Source of the DNA: Flavobacteriales bacterium
GTDB taxonomy: Bacteria > Bacteroidota > Bacteroidia > Flavobacteriales_D > UBA2798
Direction: 5' to 3'
Length of the DNA: 64,000 nt
Assembly: GCA_019694795.1 (NCBI GenBank)
Contig: JAIBBF010000011.1
Span: forward strand, 1-64,000
Below, one piece after another: positions 6,656 to 15,406 of the stretch. A program made the position numbers and the translations under genes. The number at the start of each line of letters is the position of its first letter. Positions within the stretch are counted from its first letter, which is position 1. The notes beneath the pieces were generated by a model. That model was given only the letters and a program-made list of their open reading frames with translations, was not told the DNA's origin and made no database searches.

Positions 6656-9012
6656 TTGTTTCTCATAATATGAAAGTATCCGGAATAATCCTGATCGCCG
6701 GCATGGAGCACAAAATAATAAACTCCGTCGGGGTGACCATCACCTGTCCAGTCATTTTGATAATTATTTTTTTCGTAGAGTGTTTGTCCCCACCGGTTCA
6801 TAATAACCAATGTATTTCCATTATAGAATTCAAGATACGGAAATACCAGTGCATCATTTATTCCATCACCATTGGGTGAAATAACATTAGGTGGTACAAT
6901 GGTTAAAGGCAGTACATTGATTAAGCGGCAAAGTGTATCTACACAAGCATTGCTGGTTGCCGTTCCTAAGCAAATGAGATATTCGCCCGGAGTGGTGTAG
7001 ATGTGTTGCGGATCAGAAAGGCTTTCTGTGGTTCCGTCGCCAAGATTCCAGTAATAACCAAGCAATGTTCCCGGTGTTTGAATCTGGGGATGAAAAGTGG
7101 TGTTCTGCGTAATGAAAACAGGATCGGGATCACTGGTAAAATTGATGTTCAAATTTGGTTCAACGGTAACCGGAATAAGAATGGTATCGCTGGTACAACC
7201 GTTCATGGTTACAAATGCCGAATAATTACTGGTATGAAGTATAGTATCGGTATTGCTCAGCAAACTGTCTGTAATATTTCCGGTACCTGAAATTCCATTT
7301 CCAAACCAATTGATTGTTGCACCGGGCAAGCAGGCGTTTAATGCGAGGTTCACATCTGCGCCGTTGCAAATGGCGAGACTATCCGGTGTAGCGGTGACTT
7401 GCGCAACCGGTTTAATGGTAAGTGATAAAGACGGCCAGCCACTCACTGAATTTCCGCAGGCATCAGTCACCGTTGGTGATGGAACCGCCAAGGAAGTTGC
7501 CGGATCGCAATAGTTGGGACAATTCGGAAGATCGAGGGTGAGATGTTCAATTTCATTTACGGGACTACAACCTACCGGCACACCCGCAGTTGAAGTTGTT
7601 CCACTCCAAGGATGCGAAAACGTAAACGGCGGAACACCATAACGCGCATAAATGGTAGCGGTGGTTTGACAAGTATTGGCACAAAGTGTAGCAGGATTGA
7701 GGTACACCTGTGATGTATAACTTTCTACTGTGTTGCCTTCGATATAAGCAGAAAAAGGCCAAAGGGTGGATGGTGTATAGTAGAGATAGGTTGTATTGCA
7801 ACTGCTACCGTTGGAACTGCGCGACAAATGCATTCGCAGATAGAATGTGTATTGATTACAGGTTTGCGGATAACAACACATCAAAGGACTTTTCATATTA
7901 AAATCTTCGAGGTAAGCCGTACCCGGTGTATTTCCCGTTGGGGGTTGAACGGTGAAAATGGTGGACTGATTACAACTGGTGCTAAAATACATGGAACCAT
8001 CTCCCATCACGGTAGTGGTAAAAGGATCGGCATAATAACTGGAAGTAACACTGAGGTTGTTAACCGTAATTGCTGCAGGAACCGTTATTAAAATACTATC
8101 CACATTATAATTGGGCGCGAAACAAGAGGGCATGTAAAAATTCGGATAGGTAGTGGTTGGTCCCACCACCAGCGGATCGATGGTAATGGGAAACTGACGC
8201 GCAGGATCGTGCATCCACTGATCGTTGACGATCAATTGAAGCTGAACCCGATTGCCGCGTTGCACAAAACGATATTCCCCAACGGTCCAGTTATTCGCTG
8301 CATCATAACAAAACACGGTATTGAGGTGCAAAATTTCTTTACCGGCAGAATTGATCATTTGTAAATGACCCGCCACTCCTTTTGCGCGCTGTTCACTTAA
8401 TTCTTCCGCTGCAGAAATAACAAAGGGTTCATCCGCTGTATATTCTTCTTCAATAATTAAATCTCCCTGAGGAACGGCGGATGCATTTTTAAAAATGTAA
8501 TTGTATTTAACTGCGCCCTGACGAAACAAAATAAACTTGTCCACACCATTCACCACATTGTGAAAAATGGCTGTATCGCCATGAACATTGGCAGAACCGG
8601 AAGAGAGGGATTGTCCGTTAATTTTTACAGCCGAAGAAAAAACAATTTGTTTTTCATTATAGCGAAACGACAATTCTCCTTTGGTATTGACAAATGCAGG
8701 CAGCGGTTGTTCGCTGACAGACCATCCTTCCTTTTCCTGTTTTAATTCGATATTAACGGGGATTAATTTTCCCTCCGGTGAATAATAATTCACCAGCTCT
8801 TTCGAAAAATAACTTACGTAAGTACCATCCGCTTTGCGAAAAGCAGAAGAATGTAATCCACGTTCCGAAACGATTTCATTCCATTGCTGTTTTCGCAAGC
8901 GATAGGGCAAGGATTCGATGGTTCCTGATTGAACAGGAGAGGAGATTTGAGCAAATAAAGATCCCGAGCAGAATAAGCCCGATAGAATCATAGCAACAAG
9001 GCGCTGTTTCAT
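6652..9012 (-). CDS. T9SS type B (gliding-associated C-terminal domain) surface protein with PKD domain
   Basis: A 786-residue exported protein with a signal peptide (MKQRLVAMILSGLFCSGSLFA). Residues about 20-270 form a beta-rich domain that I do not recognise (SERGLHSSAFRKADGTYVSY, then QFPITIDPLV). A long Cys-rich region follows. A PKD-like domain lies at about 620-690 (GYYWNLGDGTTESLSDPQHIY), and the last 85 residues are the gliding-motility C-terminal domain, NVISPNGDGIND to NRWGQTLYEKN to DGVYYFVL, the type B secretion signal. It is likely delivered to the cell surface or released. It is the first gene of a three-gene operon with its own promoter. Confidence 0.88.
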   Translation of the reverse strand: MKQRLVAMILSGLFCSGSLFAQISSPVQSGTIESLPYRLRKQQWNEIVSERGLHSSAFRKADGTYVSYFSKELVNYYSPEGKLIPVNIELKQEKEGWSVSEQPLPAFVNTKGELSFRYNEKQIVFSSAVKINGQSLSSGSANVHGDTAIFHNVVNGVDKFILFRQGAVKYNYIFKNASAVPQGDLIIEEEYTADEPFVISAAEELSEQRAKGVAGHLQMINSAGKEILHLNTVFCYDAANNWTVGEYRFVQRGNRVQLQLIVNDQWMHDPARQFPITIDPLVVGPTTTYPNFYMPSCFAPNYNVDSILITVPAAITVNNLSVTSSYYADPFTTTVMGDGSMYFSTSCNQSTIFTVQPPTGNTPGTAYLEDFNMKSPLMCCYPQTCNQYTFYLRMHLSRSSNGSSCNTTYLYYTPSTLWPFSAYIEGNTVESYTSQVYLNPATLCANTCQTTATIYARYGVPPFTFSHPWSGTTSTAGVPVGCSPVNEIEHLTLDLPNCPNYCDPATSLAVPSPTVTDACGNSVSGWPSLSLTIKPVAQVTATPDSLAICNGADVNLALNACLPGATINWFGNGISGTGNITDSLLSNTDTILHTSNYSAFVTMNGCTSDTILIPVTVEPNLNINFTSDPDPVFITQNTTFHPQIQTPGTLLGYYWNLGDGTTESLSDPQHIYTTPGEYLICLGTATSNACVDTLCRLINVLPLTIVPPNVISPNGDGINDALVFPYLEFYNGNTLVIMNRWGQTLYEKNNYQNDWTGDGHPDGVYYFVLHAGDQDYSGYFHIMRNK

Positions 9013-9038
9013 GTTCTTTTGGCAATAGGAGAAGCTAT

Positions 9039-9069
9039 CAATGATACCTAAAAAAAGGGAGAAATCAAA
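9039..9069 (-). promoter_or_regulatory. Promoter of the exported-protein operon
   Basis: On the minus strand TTTG (9069-9066), a 19-base spacer, then TATCATTG (9046-9039), one mismatch from TAnnTTTG. The predicted transcript starts about 20 bases before the ATG at 9012. Confidence 0.6.
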
Positions 9070-9173
9070 GGAAAGAGGGTTGAAAATTCGGGTCTAATTA
9101 TCAAGCAGGTAGTGGCCGGGAATGGAGGTAATATTCACCTTAAACAAAATCGGGACGCTGTTGTTTACCCTTT

Positions 9174-10490
9174 ATGAGTTCATCCATCAGCATTTTCTGG
9201 CACCGGCGTGATTTAAGAACAGAGGATCTTCGTCCCCTCTCCGAAGCGCTGCAAAAAGAAAAAAACGTACTTCCCTTATTTATTTTCGACACGAATATTC
9301 TGAACCGACTGGAGAATAAAAAGGATGCCCGTGTAGAATTCATTCACCGGAAATTAAAGGAAATAAAAACGACCTATCAGGAACACGGCTCAGACCTATT
9401 GATAAAAATTGGAGAGCCCTTAAAAATCTGGAAAGAAATCCTGAATGAATACAAGGTGGAAGCAGTATATGCGGGGAGGGATTATGAACCCTATGCATTG
9501 GAACGCGACAAAGCAGTTTATGAATTTTTGCAAACAAAAAACATTCGCTTTTACGGCTTCAGAGACCATGTGATTTTTGAAAAGAGTGATATTGTTAAGG
9601 ACGATGGAAAACCATATACTGTTTTTACTCCTTATTCGAAAAAATGGAAAAGTAAATTGCAGGACAGCGATCTTGCTTTGCAATCCTGCACCCCGCACTT
9701 TAAAAAACTATATTCCACTTCTCCCCTATACTTTCCATCCTTAAAGGAATTGGGATTTGAAGAAGCAGGCATTCCTTTTCCTGAGGAAAAATGCAGTGAT
9801 GAGATCATCAAAAAATATCATGAAACCAGAGATATTCCTTCGCTGCATGGCACTTCACGATTAAGTCTGCATTTGCGGTTCGGTACCATTTCGGTTCGTC
9901 AACTTACCCGTGCCGCCTTAAAGTTGAACGAAAAATACCTGAACGAATTAATCTGGCGGGAGTTCTACCAAATGATTCTATATCATTTTCCCCATACGAT
10001 AGAAAAATCATTTAAACCCGCGTTCGATAATATTCAATGGGAAAATAATGAAGCCCATTTTGAAGCCTGGTGTCAGGGAAAAACCGGATATCCGCTGGTG
10101 GATGCGGGTATGCGCGAATTGAATGCAACAGGTTGGATGCACAATCGTACCCGCATGGTGGTGGCATCGTTTCTCACCAAACATTTGCTGATTGACTGGC
10201 GTTGGGGCGAAGCCTATTTTAAAGAAAAATTACTGGATTATGAATGTGCCTCCAACATAGGCGGCTGGCAATGGGCATGCGGATCAGGAACCGATGCGGC
10301 ACCCTATTTCAGAGTGTTTAATCCCACTACACAGCAAGAAAATTTTGATCCTGATAAAATCTATATTAAAAAGTGGATTCCGGAATATGGCACTAAAAAA
10401 TATCCCGACCCCATAATTGATCACACCTTCGCGCGCGATCGTATTCTAAAACGCTTTAAGTTTGCGCTGGACGAAAAAAAAGCTGTATGA
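9174..10490 (+). CDS. phrB: Deoxyribodipyrimidine photolyase (class I CPD type)
   Basis: A flavoprotein that repairs UV-induced pyrimidine dimers using blue light. The N-terminal Rossmann-like antenna domain begins ISIFWHRRDLRTEDL. The C-terminal FAD-binding domain has GTSRLSLHLRFGTIS, LIWREFYQMI, GYPLVDAGMREL, GWMHNRTRM and the strongly conserved block DYECASNIGGWQWACGSG with DAAPYFRVFNP. The Trp residues of the electron-transfer chain appear present (WQWA and upstream positions). Length, 438 residues, is slightly short of the E. coli enzyme. The next gene overlaps it by 4 bases. It faces the carotenoid and pterin operon across a nearly zero gap, which fits a light-stress locus. Confidence 0.93.
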   Translation: MSSSISIFWHRRDLRTEDLRPLSEALQKEKNVLPLFIFDTNILNRLENKKDARVEFIHRKLKEIKTTYQEHGSDLLIKIGEPLKIWKEILNEYKVEAVYAGRDYEPYALERDKAVYEFLQTKNIRFYGFRDHVIFEKSDIVKDDGKPYTVFTPYSKKWKSKLQDSDLALQSCTPHFKKLYSTSPLYFPSLKELGFEEAGIPFPEEKCSDEIIKKYHETRDIPSLHGTSRLSLHLRFGTISVRQLTRAALKLNEKYLNELIWREFYQMILYHFPHTIEKSFKPAFDNIQWENNEAHFEAWCQGKTGYPLVDAGMRELNATGWMHNRTRMVVASFLTKHLLIDWRWGEAYFKEKLLDYECASNIGGWQWACGSGTDAAPYFRVFNPTTQQENFDPDKIYIKKWIPEYGTKKYPDPIIDHTFARDRILKRFKFALDEKKAV

Positions 10491-10936
10491 AAACCGGAGA
10501 TTTAATTCCAGATTTATCCCTCAGCAACGAACAGGGGGAATTGATTTCACTACGAAAATTTATCGGGTTAAAATCGATGGTAGTTTACTTCTATCCGAAA
10601 GACGATACCACCGGCTGCACCCGTGAGGCTTGTGCCTTTCGCGATCATTATGAAGATTTCACTGAAGCCGGAGCAGAAGTGATCGGAATTTCTGCCGATG
10701 ATGAAAAATCGCATCAACACTTTGCAGCAAAAAATAAATTGCCTTTTAATCTACTTAGCGATCCCGATAAAAAAGCCCAACAAGCTTTTGGTGTGAAGCG
10801 AGGTTTATTGGGATTGGTTTCAGGAAGGGAAACCTTTGTATTTAACCGGGAGGGGAAACTCATTCACCAATTCAGTTCACTCATTCGCTTTGAACAACAC
10901 GTGAAAGAGGCGTTGAAAGCGATAAAGGGGGAGTAA
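10487..10936 (+). CDS. bcp: Thioredoxin-dependent peroxiredoxin, BCP/PrxQ type
   Basis: Reduces hydrogen peroxide and organic hydroperoxides using thioredoxin. The active site is YFYPKDDTTGCTREACAFRD, with peroxidatic C44 and resolving C49 five residues later, the classical atypical 2-Cys PrxQ spacing. Length, 149 residues, is normal. There is no signal peptide, so it should be cytoplasmic. ATG overlaps the photolyase stop by 4 bases, so the two form an operon that pairs repair of light damage with peroxide removal. Its stop is 4 bases from the stop of folE on the other strand. Confidence 0.93.
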   Translation: MKTGDLIPDLSLSNEQGELISLRKFIGLKSMVVYFYPKDDTTGCTREACAFRDHYEDFTEAGAEVIGISADDEKSHQHFAAKNKLPFNLLSDPDKKAQQAFGVKRGLLGLVSGRETFVFNREGKLIHQFSSLIRFEQHVKEALKAIKGE

Positions 10937-10940
10937 AGGG

Positions 10941-11633
10941 TTAACCCATCTTCACATAAGAAAAAAATTCTCTGCGGGTTTCTTCGTTTAAAAACTGACC
11001 ATGATAACTGGAGGTAACCGTTGAAGAATTTACATCTTCTATTCCGCGTACAGAAACACACATGTGTTTTGCGTCAATAATCACCGCTACGTCTTCTGTT
11101 TTTAACACGCGTTTTAATTCCTCCGCAATCTGAATGGTGAGGCGTTCCTGTACTTGCGGACGCTTAGCAAAGTATTGGACAATGCGGTTAATTTTCGATA
11201 ATCCGATTACATTTCCATTGCTGATATAAGCCACATGCGCTCTTCCGAAAATGGGGACAAAATGATGCTCGCAAAAGGAATGAAGCGTAATGTCCTTTTC
11301 CACCAACATTTCCTTGTAATGGTATTTATTCTCAAATAAAGCAATCTTTGGTTTGTTGGCGGGATTCAATCCACTGAATACTTCCTCCACATACATCTTG
11401 GCAACACGATGCGGTGTTCCTTTTAAACTATCGTCGTTTAGGTCGAGACCAAGCGTCTCCATGATCTCGGAAAAGTGATAGGCGATTTTTGAGATTTTTT
11501 CAGCATCGGATAATTCAAATGCGTCTTTTCTCATGGGTGTTTCCACACCAGTGAAAAGGTGTTCGTTTCCTTCTTCTTCCCAGATGCGGATTTTATTGTC
11601 CGCTATATTCAACACTGTTTCTGTCGGTTTCAT
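10941..11633 (-). CDS. folE: GTP cyclohydrolase I
   Basis: Converts GTP to 7,8-dihydroneopterin triphosphate, the entry to folate and other pterins. Zinc ligands are visible as C121 and H124 in SFCEHHFVP and C192 in KHMCVSVRG. The signature VIGLSKINRIVQYFAKRPQVQE is also present. This makes it a canonical zinc-dependent type IA enzyme of 230 residues. I chose ATG at 11633; a TTG at 11666 would extend it by 11 atypical residues. The start lies 41 bases inside the end of the upstream PTPS homologue, so the genes are translationally close. It is the last gene of the operon that begins with the ECF sigma factor. Confidence 0.93.
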   Translation of the reverse strand: MKPTETVLNIADNKIRIWEEEGNEHLFTGVETPMRKDAFELSDAEKISKIAYHFSEIMETLGLDLNDDSLKGTPHRVAKMYVEEVFSGLNPANKPKIALFENKYHYKEMLVEKDITLHSFCEHHFVPIFGRAHVAYISNGNVIGLSKINRIVQYFAKRPQVQERLTIQIAEELKRVLKTEDVAVIIDAKHMCVSVRGIEDVNSSTVTSSYHGQFLNEETRREFFSYVKMG

Positions 11634-12003
11634 GCAATACAATTTTGAGTTGCATAGAACTAACAATGTGTGGACGTAAAATGTTCCAGATAACTACTGC
11701 AATATTTTCGGCGGTGGGATTTAAATGCGCAAATTCCGGAACGTCGAGATTTAAATTCTTGTGATCGAAACGTTCTTCAATTAATTTCTCCATTAAATCA
11801 CCCAAAATTTTGGTGTCCATAACATAACCCGTTTCCGGATCTATTGGACCCGTTACGTGAACAAAAAGAGAATAATTATGCCCGTGGTAATTCGGACGAT
11901 TGCATTTACCGAAAATCTGATTGTTTTTTTCTTCTGTCCACTCCGGATTATGCAAGCGATGAGCAGAATTAAAGGATGATTTACGGATGACGGTAGCAAT
12001 CAT
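11593..12003 (-). CDS. 6-pyruvoyl-tetrahydropterin synthase / 6-carboxytetrahydropterin synthase homologue
   Basis: Acts on dihydroneopterin triphosphate, the product of FolE encoded next to it. Zinc ligands are H15 (SAHRL) and H40 and H42 (YHGHNY), and the catalytic Cys is C34 in GKCNRPNYHGH. The six-residue step from C34 to the first His of HGH matches the eukaryotic PTPS pattern (CNNPNGHGH). QueD, which makes the queuosine precursor, has a shorter step, C-x3-HGH. A tetrahydrobiopterin-like product is therefore possible, but automatic annotation would probably say QueD. The start overlaps the idi stop by 4 bases. Confidence 0.85.
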   Translation of the reverse strand: MIATVIRKSSFNSAHRLHNPEWTEEKNNQIFGKCNRPNYHGHNYSLFVHVTGPIDPETGYVMDTKILGDLMEKLIEERFDHKNLNLDVPEFAHLNPTAENIAVVIWNILRPHIVSSMQLKIVLHETDRNSVEYSGQ

Positions 12004-12551
12004 GATGCGCGTTTGTTTTTAATTTTTTTATCGTAATAGTCCATTAACTCATCAAAGCAAATTCTGAACCAGGCTGTATATCTATTCGGAAATTCTTCCA
12101 GATCAGATTTTAATTCATGCAACGAAATCCATTTGTAATCGGAAACCTCTTCCGGATTAATGGAAGGTTGCTGGTTATAGGAGCCAATGAATACATGATC
12201 GAATTCATGTTCCGTTAATTCATTTTCGAATTTTGCTTTGTAGATAAATGAAAAAGCCGGATCGATGTCGCACTGAATTCCCATTTCTTCTTTGAGTCTG
12301 CGTAAAGCCGCATCCTGTACAGACTCTCCCGGACGAGGATGAGAGCAGCAGGTATTGGTCCACAATCCCCCTGAATGATACTTACTCAATGCTCTTTTTT
12401 GAAGCAGCAATTCGTTCTGATCATTAAACAGGAAAACAGAAAATGCACGATGCAATACGCCCTGACGGTGCGCTTCCATTTTTTCCATGGTGCCGATCTG
12501 ATGATCATTGGTATCTACCAATACAACGTGTTCCTGATGAATGGGATTCAT
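12000..12551 (-). CDS. idi: Isopentenyl-diphosphate delta-isomerase, type 1 (Nudix fold)
   Basis: Interconverts IPP and DMAPP, required when IPP comes from mevalonate. Landmarks are HRAFSVFLF, the active-site Cys in WTNTCCSHPRPGES (C69), the Nudix-like helix LRRLKEEMGI, and the acidic metal/catalytic site TEHEFDHVF (E116). Length of 183 residues equals the usual size. It lies between an unknown exported protein gene and the PTPS homologue in the carotenoid operon, so its role here is probably supply of DMAPP for geranylgeranyl diphosphate and then phytoene. Confidence 0.95.
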   Translation of the reverse strand: MNPIHQEHVVLVDTNDHQIGTMEKMEAHRQGVLHRAFSVFLFNDQNELLLQKRALSKYHSGGLWTNTCCSHPRPGESVQDAALRRLKEEMGIQCDIDPAFSFIYKAKFENELTEHEFDHVFIGSYNQQPSINPEEVSDYKWISLHELKSDLEEFPNRYTAWFRICFDELMDYYDKKIKNKRAS

Positions 12552-12558
12552 GTTCCGG

Positions 12559-13071
12559 TTATTGGAGTGACTTTTTCTCCGCTTCAGTGAGGTGTTTGGA
12601 CTGCAGCAAATATTTTTTCACCTGGTTAATATAATACGAATCATTGGTTTTTTCGCGGAAAGAAGACCAATTGTTTAAAATGAGCTTTTTGTCGCTCTCT
12701 AATTCCGATGAATATCCGAGAAAAGAAGGACATTCTGCCTGAACGGTAAATCGTATAAAGCGCAATTCGGTATCGGATTGTTTTTCTTTAATGGCACTTT
12801 CTATGAGCGATTTTCCTTCGTTAAAGCGTTTCAGTTTTTCGAAAGGATTATAACTTTGATCGGCCGTCATGGTAATAGCCGCACCTTTATAAGCCCGTAA
12901 ACGAAAATCGGATTTGGCATCGTTATCTGAAATAGATTGTATGATTTTATCCACCACGGAATTATTCGTGGATGCCTGAAAATACCATTTCCGCACTTCT
13001 GTAATTGTGGGTGAAGCAATGATTGAATTCGCGGCGACAATAAAAAGAAGAAAGAGTAATTGTTTCCTCAT
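12559..13071 (-). CDS. Exported hypothetical protein within the carotenoid operon
   Basis: A 170-residue protein with a signal peptide (MRKQLLFLLFIVAANSIIA). The mature part is helical and charged, with no Cys pairs that would suggest a cofactor (KIIQSISDNDAKSDFRLRAYKGAA, then LTEAEKKSLQ), and resembles the helix-pair look of small TPR-like proteins. I do not recognise the family. Its ATG overlaps the stop of crtB by 4 bases and idi follows after 7 bases, so it is firmly inside the carotenoid operon. A periplasmic role linked to pigment or membrane stress is only a guess. Confidence 0.75.
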   Translation of the reverse strand: MRKQLLFLLFIVAANSIIASPTITEVRKWYFQASTNNSVVDKIIQSISDNDAKSDFRLRAYKGAAITMTADQSYNPFEKLKRFNEGKSLIESAIKEKQSDTELRFIRFTVQAECPSFLGYSSELESDKKLILNNWSSFREKTNDSYYINQVKKYLLQSKHLTEAEKKSLQ

Positions 13072-13910
13072 ATCAGATTAAAACTGTGGCGTACAAAAGA
13101 TGAAAGAAACAAACTGTATTTTTTTCCATTGGGAATACGCACACGCTCATTCATGATTTTATTAGCCGGCAATGATTTTATTTTTGTGAACAAGCGATAA
13201 TAATACACATAGGCCACATATACCCCAAAACGGGCATCTTTGGGTAACTGAAGAATTCCGGTGTAGCCTTCATGAAAATCTTTTTCAATATCCTTTTCAA
13301 TCTGCTTTTTGGTTGCTTCGTTGAATTGCGACATGTCCACTCCCGGAAAATAAATTCTTCCGAGGGCGTTGACATCTTCATTGATATCGCGCAAAAAATT
13401 TATTTTCTGAAAAGCCGATCCCAGTTTCATGGCAAAAGGTTCAAGCTTGTTGTAAAGCGCATCGTTTCCTTCTACAAAAACACGAAGACACATACAACCG
13501 ACTACCTCAGCAGATCCAAGAATGTATTTTTCATAACCATGCTGATCGTAGCTGTTTTTATTTAAATCCATTTCCATGCTATCGAGAAACGTATCAATAA
13601 GGTGCATCGGAATCCGGTATTTATTTACCACTTCCTGAAAGGCATTCAGAATGGGATTGAGTGAAATTTTATCTTCAATCGCTTCATAGGTATCCTTTCT
13701 GAATTTTTGCAACAAGTGTTCCTTGTCATATTCATGAAAGGTGTCCACAATCTCATCTGCAAACCGTACAAATCCATATACGGCATAAATCGGATTTCTG
13801 AACCGGGAGTTCAAAAAGCGGATTCCCATCGAAAAGGAAGTGCTGTAAGATCTCGTTGTCATTTTTGAACAACGCACCGAAACTTCATCGAATAAATTTT
13901 TTCCTGCCAT
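13068..13910 (-). CDS. crtB: Phytoene synthase
   Basis: Condenses two geranylgeranyl diphosphates to phytoene, the first carotenoid-specific step. The two Asp-rich metal-binding motifs are ADEIVD and NFLRDINED, and the substrate-side motif is RSYSTSFSMG. ATG at 13910 is chosen because it starts directly after the crtI stop and gives the normal N-terminus (MAGKNLFDE). An upstream TTG would intrude into crtI. The length is 280 residues. The crtI-crtB order, without spacing, is common in Bacteroidota. No lycopene cyclase or ketolase is in the window, so the end product cannot be deduced. Confidence 0.94.
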   Translation of the reverse strand: MAGKNLFDEVSVRCSKMTTRSYSTSFSMGIRFLNSRFRNPIYAVYGFVRFADEIVDTFHEYDKEHLLQKFRKDTYEAIEDKISLNPILNAFQEVVNKYRIPMHLIDTFLDSMEMDLNKNSYDQHGYEKYILGSAEVVGCMCLRVFVEGNDALYNKLEPFAMKLGSAFQKINFLRDINEDVNALGRIYFPGVDMSQFNEATKKQIEKDIEKDFHEGYTGILQLPKDARFGVYVAYVYYYRLFTKIKSLPANKIMNERVRIPNGKKYSLFLSSFVRHSFNLI

Positions 13911-13911
13911 G

Positions 13912-15396
13912 TTAGATTGTATTTGGAATACCAGTTTCTTTTGCAATTAATCGTGCAGCTACTTGTCCGCTTATTAATGTGGGCGGCACTCCCGGACCGG
14001 GAACGGTAAGCTGTCCGGTAAAATATAAATTGGAAATTTTTTTGCTTTTCATTCGTGGTTTTAAAACTGCTGTTTGCTTCAGCGTATTGGCTAATCCGTA
14101 TGCATTGCCTTTAAACGCATTATAATCATGAATAAAATCCTTGTGCGCATACGATCGTTTTAAAACAATGTGTTCACGGATAGTTTGATTGGTCAGTTTT
14201 TCAAAACGATCGATCACCAGATTAAAATATTTTTCACGGATTTCTTCATTGTCTTCCAATCCGGGCGCAACGGGAATTAAAATGAAAAATGCTTCATGTC
14301 CCTCCGGTGCTACCGAGGGATCGGAGACGGATGGACAACTGGTATAAAACAATGGTTTTTCCGGCCATTGCGGATGATCGTAAATTTCTTTGGCGTGCTG
14401 ACCAAAATCTTCATCGAAAAACAAAGTATGATGAAGCATTCCCTTCAGCTTTTTATTTAACCCCAAATAAAAAATTAATGAAGAAGGGGCCATTACGCGT
14501 TTATCCCAATAACGGGCGGAATAATTTCTGTCCTTTTTATCCAGCACTTCCTGATCGAGGTGATGATAATCTGCACTTCCAACAATGACATCTGCTTTAT
14601 AAATTCCATTGTTGGTGTGAACGGCAGTAATTTTTCCGTTGTTGGTTTCGAGCTTTTCTACGGTTGTATTCAATAAAATTTCTACACCCATTTCTTTAGC
14701 TATGCGTTCCATCCCTTCAACAATTTTTCCCATTCCTCCCACCGGATACCAGGTACCCAATGCCATATCGGCATAATTCATTAATGAATAGAGCGCCGGT
14801 GTTTTTTCGGGCTTGGCTCCTAAAAACAAAACCGGAAATTCGAGCAACTGAAGTAAACGCGGATGAGAAAAATAACTGCGTATATAGGAAGAAAACGATT
14901 TTAATAAATGCATCTTCATTAGTCCACCCAACACTCTGCGGTCTGCAAATTCCATGAGTGATAAACCGGGACGATACACCAGGTCGTTAATTCCTACTTC
15001 ATATTTATACTGCGCGTCTTTTAAAAATTTTCTCAATTTTTCTCCGCTTCCTTTTTCGTACGATTCAAACATCGCTTCGAGTTCCTTCATGTCGGAAGGC
15101 ACATCCATATAATCACCCGGTGAAAAATAAATGCGGTAAGAGGGACTCAATCGTTCAAGTTGAAAATAGTCGGATGGTTTTTTTCCGAACAATGAAAAAT
15201 ATCGTTCAAACACATCGGGCATCCAATACCACGATGGTCCCATATCGAATGTAAATCCATCTTTACGGAACACGCGTGCACGTCCGCCTGCCGATTCGTT
15301 TTTTTCAATCAGCGTAACTTTCATGCCTTGCTTTGCCAAACACGACGCGGTGGAAAGTCCGGCAAAACCTGCTCCAATAACAATGGCTGTTTTCAT
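13912..15396 (-). CDS. crtI: Phytoene desaturase
   Basis: An FAD-dependent enzyme that introduces double bases into phytoene to give lycopene or a related polyene. The N-terminal dinucleotide-binding fold reads AIVIGAGFAGLSTASCLA with ESAGGRARVF shortly after. The C-terminal CrtI signature is NLYFTGQLTVPGPGVPPTLISG. The length of 494 residues matches CrtI enzymes rather than plant-type PDS. It is the second gene of the operon, 10 bases after the ECF sigma gene and one base before crtB. Desaturation number (neurosporene or lycopene) cannot be judged from sequence. Confidence 0.95.
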   Translation of the reverse strand: MKTAIVIGAGFAGLSTASCLAKQGMKVTLIEKNESAGGRARVFRKDGFTFDMGPSWYWMPDVFERYFSLFGKKPSDYFQLERLSPSYRIYFSPGDYMDVPSDMKELEAMFESYEKGSGEKLRKFLKDAQYKYEVGINDLVYRPGLSLMEFADRRVLGGLMKMHLLKSFSSYIRSYFSHPRLLQLLEFPVLFLGAKPEKTPALYSLMNYADMALGTWYPVGGMGKIVEGMERIAKEMGVEILLNTTVEKLETNNGKITAVHTNNGIYKADVIVGSADYHHLDQEVLDKKDRNYSARYWDKRVMAPSSLIFYLGLNKKLKGMLHHTLFFDEDFGQHAKEIYDHPQWPEKPLFYTSCPSVSDPSVAPEGHEAFFILIPVAPGLEDNEEIREKYFNLVIDRFEKLTNQTIREHIVLKRSYAHKDFIHDYNAFKGNAYGLANTLKQTAVLKPRMKSKKISNLYFTGQLTVPGPGVPPTLISGQVAARLIAKETGIPNTI

Positions 15397-15406
15397 TCTG
15401 ATTTTA

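Noticed and set aside
7003-8091. Plus-strand frames across the 786-residue exported protein gene
   Set aside because: They are antisense shadows with unusual composition (rich in Arg, Cys, Ile and Asn) and no independent support.
9174-9260. A sigma-54 promoter at TGGCAC near 9199
   Set aside because: The -24-like TGGCAC is inside the photolyase gene and lacks the TTGC at the required spacing.
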